Part shown: positions 56,809-64,000 of the stretch, piece by piece | Layout of the letters: each line of letters starts with the position of its first letter | How positions within the stretch are numbered: position 1 is the stretch's first letter | Source: Paracamarosporium sp. OC-R06-R3 | Lineage: Eukaryota; Ascomycota; Dothideomycetes; Pleosporales; Didymosphaeriaceae | Reading direction: 5' to 3' | DNA length: 64,000 nt | Assembly: GCA_019828545.1 (NCBI GenBank) | Contig: JACVRA010000474.1 | Coordinates: forward strand, 45,472-109,471 | Position numbers and translations under genes: made by a program | The notes under the pieces: model-generated | What the model was told of the DNA's origin: nothing | What the model saw: the letters and a program-made list of their open reading frames with translations, nothing else | Database searches by the model: none

Positions 56809-59800
56809 ATGCTTCCTCTAGGAGTTGTAGCCTATCCATCCGTTGGAGCCGGTCCTTTGGGTGACGCATCATCTATCTGGAAGAAGCCCAAAGTCTTCAA
56901 GCTCAAACGCGCCTCTTCGGGCCAGAGAGCACCATCTCGCGAGGCTGCAAGTTCCCATATCCCTACTCAATCTGAGGTATTCATATCAGAGCCTGTCTCC
57001 TTCCAAAACGCAATGCAAACGCTAATCATGTGGCATCTAGGCAGTCCCGCCTGGCATCACTGGATTGATACCCGCCCCTGTTCATGCTGAGCATCCTTCT
57101 GCTGTCGTCACCCATTCTTCTTGTTCAACAAAGTCTAGGCCTAAGCACGTTCCCATCCTCATCCCGCACTATGATCCGAGCCTAGCACCTGATAGTCCTT
57201 GTACATCTTGCAGACTCAGCTCATCAAGAACCTCTACCGTTGTATCGAGTGGCCATCCCAGTCTTTCGGGTTTTCCTCTGCCTCGTAATTCTGTTGGCGA
57301 CTCTTCTAGTATTAGGTCGCGGCATGTGGAGATCGTGATTCCAGATTGGGCTTTACCTATCCAAAGATTTTCTACTTCGCCCATTACCCTTCCCTTTGAC
57401 TTGGACACCAAACCACCTCTCTCGCCTCCCTGGGGCTTCAATCCGAACAGGATGATGGCCCGTCAGACGCCGAATACGAGCCGGACAAACACCATCGACT
57501 CTCAAACCTCAGCACCGTCTCCATCTCAATTATATCCAGACACTTTCCGCGGCGGAGCAGCCAACAATTACTCCAGTGTCAACTCGAGCCAGACGAGCCT
57601 TCATCGACAGGATGGTCAAGATGGAGAACGACCGCCTGCGTCATCTGCGAGGACACCTGGCTTAGGTGTATCACCTGCATTGATGCAGACAGCAGGACTT
57701 GGTACTCCTTCTAGCTCAACATCTGGTCTATCGGGTCTTGTCTGCAACGTCCACCGTACCACCGGTCGTGAGCCGCATCCACTAGTTGGCGCAACCACCA
57801 CCATATTAGGCGACAAACTCTATGTTTTTGGAGGCCGGAGGCTGTCGAGAACGCGACCACAACTCACTTCGGATTTATACGAGCTCGACCTCATCAAGCG
57901 ACACTGGACAAAAATTGATGCCAAAGGCGATTTGCCCCCGCCTAGGTATTTTCATAGTGTTTGTGCTCTAGGGGACACAAAGCTCGTTTGCTACGGGGGT
58001 ATGTCCCCTGCGTCTCAACAAACGAACCAGTCTGCCACGGTATCACAAGGTACTCCTGCAGATGCACAGCCAGAGGTAGTGGTCATGTCTGATATACATA
58101 TTTACGACATGCCTACCAGAACTTGGATGCACATAGCAACACCAGATGCGCCGCAGGGCCGATATGCGCATTGTGCAACAATTCTGCCTTCTTCTGCTGT
58201 CTTCTCATCGGCAAATGCCACTTTGACGGCGATAAGGCATAACCCTTCTTCGACTATGCCCAACCAAGGCTCTATTGGAACGCAGCTTGATGGCGAGGGT
58301 GGGGCTGAGATGGTGGTTGTCGGTGGCCAAGACAGTGCCAATCACTACATTGAGCAGATAAGTGTCTTCAATTTGCGAAGCTTGAAGTGGACAGCAACCA
58401 ATACATTGGGTCGGAGTTGTGGCGCCTATAGAAGCGTCGTGGCGCCCTTGTCAACTATTGATCCAGGTAAGCTTGGAATGGGGACACCCGGTACAATAAG
58501 CGACACCGACAGCCCCGAGGAACAAGATGCGCCTTCCAGAAACGGCGGTGCCTCGTCTATGCTTATCTATTCAAATTACAATTTCCTGGATGTGAAGCTT
58601 GAGCTGCAGGTCAGGCATCCGGATGGGACGTTGTCCGAAAAGACAATGCAGGGAGACTTTTCACCTCCCGGTCTACGATTTCCTAATGGGGGCGTGATAA
58701 ACAATCATTTCGTCGTGAGCGGTACGTTTTTGACATCTTCGAAACAAGAGTATGCGCTTTGGGCGCTCGACCTACGCACGCTGAGCTGGGGCCGGATAGA
58801 GGCCGGCGGTAACATTTTCAGCCAAGGAAGCTGGAATAGAGGGATCCTGTGGAATCGCCGAAACACTTTTGTGATCTTGGGTAATCGAAAGCGGAGCCTC
58901 GTGGAAGACTATAATCACCGCCGGATCAACTTTTCGAACATATGTGTGGTGGAGTTGGAAGCTTTCGGGGTGTACGACAATCCGAGAAAGGTCGCTCCAG
59001 GCTCAGGCTTCGTCTCTGTCAGTGCGCCTGGACACACGGATGGTCTTGATTTTAATGCAGGAGGGCGATTGATGTCGCCTGCAGCGGCTGAACTGGGCCA
59101 GTTAGCTCTAGGCATGCGCGAACTGGCCGATATGGACTTCCTAGCCATACATGGCGAACGAATCCCTGTCAATTCTCATCTGATTGCACGTCGTTGGGGC
59201 CCGTATTTTAATCAACTGCTTCGCGAAAGCACAGTCGCACCCGAAAACGCGGATACCGCGACGCTTCGGCCCGCTGCCGGGATGCACCCTTCTCGAAATT
59301 CGAGTATAACCATAACACCGTCTATTAAGACCACGTATTCGGCGGCTACAACACTCACCAACAACACACTCACTTCTGACACCTCAACTGCCGCAGCGTC
59401 TAGCATTGGTCCCCCAGATCCGGTTGCTCAACCTCCAGCTTTTAGACCTCGCACATTGTACCTTCCGCACACGCACCTTACCCTACAAGCTCTCATACAC
59501 TTCCTCTACACGTCCTCTTTACCTCCTATAAACTCATCTCTCTGCACACCACAGATACTATGCTCGCTTCTTCAACTCGCCAGGCCTTATCACATCGACG
59601 GTCTTCTCGAAGCTATAATCGAGCGTCTGCACACGATTCTTGACAACCGCAATACGGCTGCTATCTTCAATGCCGCTGCTATGGCTGCTGGTGGAGGCTC
59701 TGGTGTAAACTTCCTTGGTGTCAACGGCGTCGCCATGAACGGTACCTCGAACGGAGTTCTCGACCATACAGCGACATCGTCAAGTGCAGGAGAACAATCA

Positions 59801-60124
59801 CTCGATCCAGGACTTCGTGCTCTTCGTATCAACACCGACGTCGAGACAAACCACGATGATGAGGTCAGTTCGGCTGTATCGTCTACAACATCAGCATCGG
59901 CAAGCGATGCTGGAGATGGAAGTGGTATAAGCGGTGAGCGCGAAGTCTGGAACGGCGAGCTGAGCGCCGTGGTTGGACTACAAAAGCGTGGATTAAGAGG
60001 CCTGATGGAAGGTCGGAGAGCAAGAGAGAGGGAGATGGGGAGAGGTAGCAGCAGAAGTAGGGATGAGGGAGGGCCTTCGAATGCAGATGGCGTCGGCCTG
60101 GGCTTGATAGCAGGCGGAGCGTGA
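56809..60124 (+). CDS. Kelch-BTB protein resembling fission yeast Ral2
   Basis: Two exons, 56809..56976 and 57041..60124, 1083 aa; the second frame begins upstream of a TTG at 57065, so exon 1 supplies the ATG (MLPLGVVAYPSVGAGPLGDA). The N-terminal 190 residues are Ser/Pro disordered with a conserved-looking HVEIVIPDWALPIQRFSTSP. The kelch propeller spans roughly 230-620: GATTTILGDKLYVFGGRRLS, YELDLIKRHWTKIDAKGDLP, HSVCALGDTKLVCYGGMSPA, AEMVVVGGQDSANHYIEQIS. A BTB-like part includes MDFLAIHGERIPVNSHLIAR and LYLPHTHLTLQALIHFLYTS. In S. pombe, Ral2 acts upstream of Ras in mating and morphology; the same role here is inference from architecture. The C-terminus is Ser/Asp rich. Confidence 0.85.
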
Positions 60125-60865
60125 GCCTCATAACGAATGACAGGACGAAGAGCAGACGAGGAAAAGTGAAGAGCAAAACGAGGTTCACGAAAGGGTGGGG
60201 CTGTTGCCTTGAAGCTTGGAATGACACGGCCTTTGATGCAAATACTACACTGATGAGCGAACATATCTTGGGGATTGACGACCTGTTTATAATTAACTTC
60301 AAATTTTGGGCTTGGATTCAGAGGGATGTTGGATGAACGATATCATATGGCATTTTGGGATGAAGACATATTGTGTTTGAGCGTTCTACTCTTTACTTCT
60401 ACTGTTTATCTATTATCTGTCTATTCCTTGACATGCACTCTCCTTCGGATTGATACAGGTCGGTGTTCGGATCTTTTTAGAAGGACGGGACGGCGACGGG
60501 TTGCTTTTTGAATAGAATGCTCATTTTTGTCGGCGGCCGTCGCGTTTCACACCCAGGACCAGCCCGTAATCTTCCAGCAACAAATGCATTCTCTACGATT
60601 CTCCTCTTCGATGTCTGCATGTTCTCGTTACTTCGGTCGTGGATCTTTCCTCTTCGTCTTGGTCTCAATTGTGGTGCTTCTCTTCTACTTCCTCGCTGGT
60701 GTAGGAATGGTGGAAGATGGTAGGACGCAATGCAGTGCCGTATGCGAAGCACATCTCTGGGTCTGCTGGTTTTGACCAGATAAGCTTCCGTAGAGCCGAT
60801 GTGCGCTCGCTCACATGTCGCTCAATCGTCTTGAGAACATTCTCTCATCATGGTATCGTAACCTC
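60125..60865. other. Convergent intergenic region, 0.74 kb
   Basis: 3' regions of the kelch-BTB gene (+) and of the small membrane protein gene (-). AT-rich around 60290-60450. A hydrophobic frame at 60527-60775 lacks an upstream context and I do not support it. Confidence 0.4.
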
Positions 60866-61192
60866 TCACACACCTCTCCGGACGCCACTCTCTGGGTCGA
60901 CCCTAGCGTAGGCTGGTGGTGGCGCCTGGGGTTCTGGTTCCGCTTCGTACATCCTCAGAGTAATTTGCTTCTGTATGTGTGGACCATAGTGTTGTCGTTG
61001 CATTTTGAGCGCTTTGTGCTTGCGGTGGCGGACACAGAGTAGTGCAATGACGGCGATGACAAAGAAGGCGACGCAGGCGACAATAGCGCCGATGATTATG
61101 CGATGCGGTGTGCATTCTCGTATGTAGGCGTAGTCAGCGCAGTTGTAGGATGTGTAACGGCGGGCGAGAGTGTCCAAAGTGGTGGGTGGCAT
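60866..61192 (-). CDS. Small single-pass membrane protein with PPxY motif
   Basis: Single exon, 108 aa, starting MPPTTLDTLARRYTSYNCAD. The N-terminal 33 residues are extracellular or lumenal-like, with two Cys. One strong TM follows, IIIGAIVACVAFFVIAVIAL, then the stop-transfer CVRHRKHKALKMQRQ. The cytosolic tail ends EAEPEPQAPPPAYARVDPES and contains PPAY, a PPxY ligand for WW domains such as those of Rsp5/Nedd4 ubiquitin ligases. Fungi use small PPxY membrane proteins as Rsp5 adaptors or cargo; that role is inference here. There is no cleavable signal, so it is a signal-anchor or C-tail topology. I do not recognise the family. Confidence 0.75.
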   Translation of the reverse strand: MPPTTLDTLARRYTSYNCADYAYIRECTPHRIIIGAIVACVAFFVIAVIALLCVRHRKHKALKMQRQHYGPHIQKQITLRMYEAEPEPQAPPPAYARVDPESGVRRGV

Positions 61193-63073
61193 CTTGAGTT
61201 GGTGTAGACGAAGATAAGTAGGATTCCGTCCTGTAGATTTGGAGATGTTTTATGTAGTTACAGTTGGATGAGTTCGAATAGAGATATGCACGACGAATGT
61301 TCGTCCATGTATATTCCCAAATGAGGCGCTAGGATAATGTAGGTAGAGGACCTCGCGCTCCTTATACACTACAGACTTGACATCACAGCCCCTCATTCAC
61401 GCCTAACAACAGCCTCGTGACAATTTAACTGTGCCCTTAGGATTTCCCTGTGCTGGGTCCTGCGTCGCCCATGACGGCTCGTGTTTTTCCTCCTGAGGCA
61501 TACTGGCAGCGACTCAGCCTCGTCCGCTGTCCGCCTTGCGAAATAGTCGCTTACCTCACTGCCACATTTAACATGATCTAATGTCCGCAGCCTGCGGCAC
61601 CGGCCACTTGCTTCCGGGTGGTAAGTAAATGCCCGCAACATGTGGCCTCAAATTAAGGCGCAGGTATCAGGTGCTTCATTGGGCCACCTTGGTGCGGGTT
61701 GCGAGTGAGGCTAACTTGCTAACTCGAAGGTGCTGCGCACGGGGCTGTTCTCGCAAAATATATAAAAGGCAAAGGCGCTGCCTCGCACGACAGATTTTTC
61801 GGACGTGTCGTGCGAATCAATTAGCATTCGAAACGTAGGGCGTGTGCCACCGTGCCAATGTGCGGTTGAGCAAGCGTTCAAAGGATTGCAACAGCCCCCA
61901 AAATCAAAGCGCTTCGGGTGTGCTAATTAAATCAAGCGCCATCGCCGTGAACACAACAATGTATGTAAGCGCCCGCGCCGCTTGGAGACAGCATGGTATG
62001 GTTTTACATGTCAATGTCGTGCGAAATTGCTCAATAGCTAGCGGTTGGGTCGAACGCGTTGATTCTTAGGCAGATTCATAGTGGAGTTATTAGAATGAAC
62101 CAAAATACCATTACGTGTAAAAACCTACATATAGCCAGTCACTAAATGTGTCCTCTATCACTGGCAGAACCACGGGGCAGAACCACGATGGAATCCAGCG
62201 TCCGACGAATCAATACCCCTGCCAAACAAACGCAAGAGAGCGCAAAGACATGATCAGACCCTCTCACTAGCCAATATCAACAGGCTTTGGCAAAACATCA
62301 ATCAAAGAAGGACGGCCAAACACTTCTCAAAAGGACACTAGTCGGCGGGTGCCTCGAATGATGTTGCTAGTGGCATGTGTGGCACTCGGTCCAATGAAGT
62401 CGGTGAAAGCCTATCAACCACAAGGCGTATCTAACAGGCAAAAAGCAAAGAGCACTGTCTTGACCGGCGTAAACAAGCTTATCGCGCAAATACGAGACAA
62501 CGGACTGTAGGCAAGGATTCTCTGTGCTGTAGGTCTTGGATCGACTCGGGCCTGACCCGTTCCGTGGGTATCCTCCTGGCACAGGACACGCCAAATCGTC
62601 AAGGGGTACAAACAATGTGAAGAACGATATAGACCGCGAAAGGCGACATGTTCGCATGTCAGGTTTTACATCGTTAGCGTAGCTTTACATAGTCTTTGAA
62701 TCTTTAAACTCGGCTTGTATGTTAGGCAAATTCCACCAAGGGAGAATGTATCGTGATTTCACTGTGACATGTGTAAGTGAGCGCCCGTCTCCGCGCATAT
62801 TGTCCTGATAGCAGTCTCGAACAGGTAGGTGGGCAAACAGGCGCAAACAGGCACTTTTCAAAGCGCAGCCTGCAAACAAGCCCCTTATCACCATTTGCAG
62901 CTGCCAAAAGCGGACAGGGCCAATAAGTAGGCGCACTTCAATCATTCTGCAGGAGTATTGCAATACATGCTGTAGGTCTTACGAACGCCTTGGCCAAAAC
63001 CCGGTAAATGCGACGTCAGGCTCACTGCATTTCGTTTATTACTCATTATCTGCTTCTTGCATGCGGCTTGGTA
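61193..63073. other. Gene-poor region, 1.9 kb
   Basis: No intact gene seen. It holds a TATA-like TATAAAA (61761-61767) followed by a perfect 10-bp inverted repeat (61783-61792 / 61806-61815). A weak ankyrin-like string lies on the - strand near 62840-62920 (PLLAAANGDKGLV). A short + strand stretch near 62195-62340 reads KRKRAQRHDQTLSLANINRL. All could be remains of decayed genes; none can be built into a model. Confidence 0.4.
61783..61815. repeat. Perfect inverted repeat, 10-bp stem
   Basis: TCGCACGACA at 61783-61792 and TGTCGTGCGA at 61806-61815 flank a 13-base loop. A further TGTCGTGCGAA copy lies at about 62015-62025. Confidence 0.8.
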
Positions 63074-63784
63074 TCACCAATCTGCACAATCCAAGGCGTC
63101 CAGGATCGTAAATCCAAAATCATCCCGATAGAACTGTGCCCTCGGTTCCATCGCAGTCTTCCAGAACAAGCTAGCGCTTGGATGCATTAGAAGCGTTGCA
63201 GGAGGTTGTGTTACCTGAGGCGCAGTAAACCCAGTCAATAGAAGTAATCAAGCAGGTATGAAGGACGCGGGACGTACCAACATTGATTTCCAGCTTGCGC
63301 CCTCATACAGAAGGATGTCCGCCCAGTCGTCATCTAGGAAAACCTCCTTTTCGAATCGTATGTGAGCTACCATCTTGACAGCACCCTCTTTGCTTCGATG
63401 CACTCCTATCACTCTCGTATTGAACGATCCTGCCAGCTGGTTGACAAGAAAAGGATTGAACTTGAGAAGTTGCCAATCGTCGAGTCTTCCGTTATGATGT
63501 GCGGGTTCAAAGAAGAGGGCTCGGCGAATAGGCCTGGAAGAAGAAATCATGTCCCTGAAGCGACGGCACACACGCTGAGAAAGTAGAAGATCTTGTATAG
63601 GAAGGTGAAGTAGTATGGTCTCCAATAGCTCGTACGGCAGTTTTACGAGAGTTGATTGAGCAGTTCGCGCCCGATCGGTCTCGTTGGTGGTGAGATGTGT
63701 TAGGAGACTGATGGGCTGCAGAGCCAAGGAGAGGCGTTCAGCTGTTGGTAGGGCAGAGTGGGTATCCTTGCTGTCTACCGACAT
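63074..63784 (-). CDS. F-box protein
   Basis: Probable substrate adaptor of an SCF ubiquitin ligase. Two exons on the - strand, 63278..63784 and 63074..63214, 215 aa. The F-box lies at about 45-85: LVKLPYELLETILLHLPIQD then LLLSQRVCRRFRDMISSSRP, with the Leu-Pro...Leu...Leu pattern and the VCRRFRD end. The rest is a short domain seen in many small fungal F-box proteins: FNPFLVNQLAGSFN, ADILLYEGASWKSMLVTQPP (created across the intron) and ending FGFTILDALDCADW. No LRR, WD40 or kelch repeats, so the target-binding part is this short C-terminal domain. Function unknown. Confidence 0.88.
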
Positions 63785-64000
63785 GACGTAGCGTCTAGAC
63801 TTGGTTCAAACGCGACACAGAACACTCTAAAGTACCACTGACGTTGTTGCAAGTGACGAGAGCGGATTGCGATTGAGGGGCGGGGTTAGTGAGATGGGAT
63901 AATGTGGTGAAGTGATGTTGAGCCGGCGACAGCACGAGCTTAGCCTAATTGAGCGGTCCAACTCCGGGGAGGTACCGTGTCTTGGCAGTCAATGCACGTC

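Noticed and set aside
57065..57067. TTG as start of the kelch-BTB protein
   Set aside because: The frame continues upstream to an acceptor at 57040 that joins in phase to an exon beginning with ATG 56809.
1..64000. CRISPR arrays, intact transposons, rRNA or secondary-metabolite clusters
   Set aside because: No regularly spaced repeats, transposase or reverse-transcriptase frames, rRNA-like sequence, PKS or NRPS genes were seen on either strand.

Overview
This window is genomic DNA of a filamentous ascomycete (Pezizomycotina; a dothideomycete such as a member of the Pleosporales is my inference). The evidence is genes split by short introns (mostly about 45-80 nt) with GTAAGT/GTGAGT-type donors and CTAAC/CTGAC-like branch sites, no operons, and fungal family content: a secreted AA9 LPMO, a fungal pyruvate kinase, Cet1, an MGR2 homologue, a PRO45/FAR10-type FHA protein and a Ral2-like kelch-BTB protein. 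I rebuilt exon structures by hand. The junctions given keep frame with recognisable protein on both sides; where a start or acceptor is ambiguous the entry says so.

Layout. 0-9 kb is housekeeping on the + strand: the 3' end of pyruvate kinase, mRNA 5'-triphosphatase Cet1, proteasome subunit Rpn2 and COX10. 9.6-24.9 kb mixes a secreted AA9 LPMO, a decayed gene with internal stops, MGR2, a tail-anchored FHA protein (STRIPAK type), a second gene broken by an in-frame TAG, a Ser/Thr-rich surface protein, a membrane-anchored aspartic-protease-fold protein lacking catalytic aspartates, and two hypotheticals. 25.6-33.4 kb holds a divergent pair (secreted histidine acid phosphatase and MFS sugar transporter), then N-myristoyltransferase and mitoribosomal bL36m. 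34.2-39.4 kb has a fungal protein with CTD-like YPxSPQx heptads and a MARVEL-like four-TM protein. 39.4-42.4 kb is a 3-kb gene desert with minisatellites. 42.4-60.1 kb carries a secreted kelch protein, a secreted SRPBCC protein, a BCAS3-like WD40 protein, MPDU1, an MFS drug-type transporter, a relict ankyrin-repeat gene, 1-Cys peroxiredoxin and a Ral2-like kelch-BTB protein. The end holds a small PPxY membrane protein, a 1.9-kb desert and an F-box protein.

How the genes relate. I see no secondary-metabolite cluster, no intact transposon and no obvious new multi-gene system. The genes are mostly independent core functions (glycolysis, mRNA capping, proteasome, haem A synthesis, mitochondrial import, N-myristoylation, dolichol-linked sugar use, peroxide detoxification). 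Nutrient-facing surface genes are interspersed among them.

The most notable observations are three decayed loci (10.75-11.24, 16.6-17.3 and 53.56-54.31 kb) whose internal stops can mostly be explained as single C-to-T changes, as RIP or ordinary transition decay would produce. Others are the CTD-like heptad tail at 34.25 kb, the catalytically dead protease-fold membrane protein, and a stop-free 3n intron in the BCAS3 gene.
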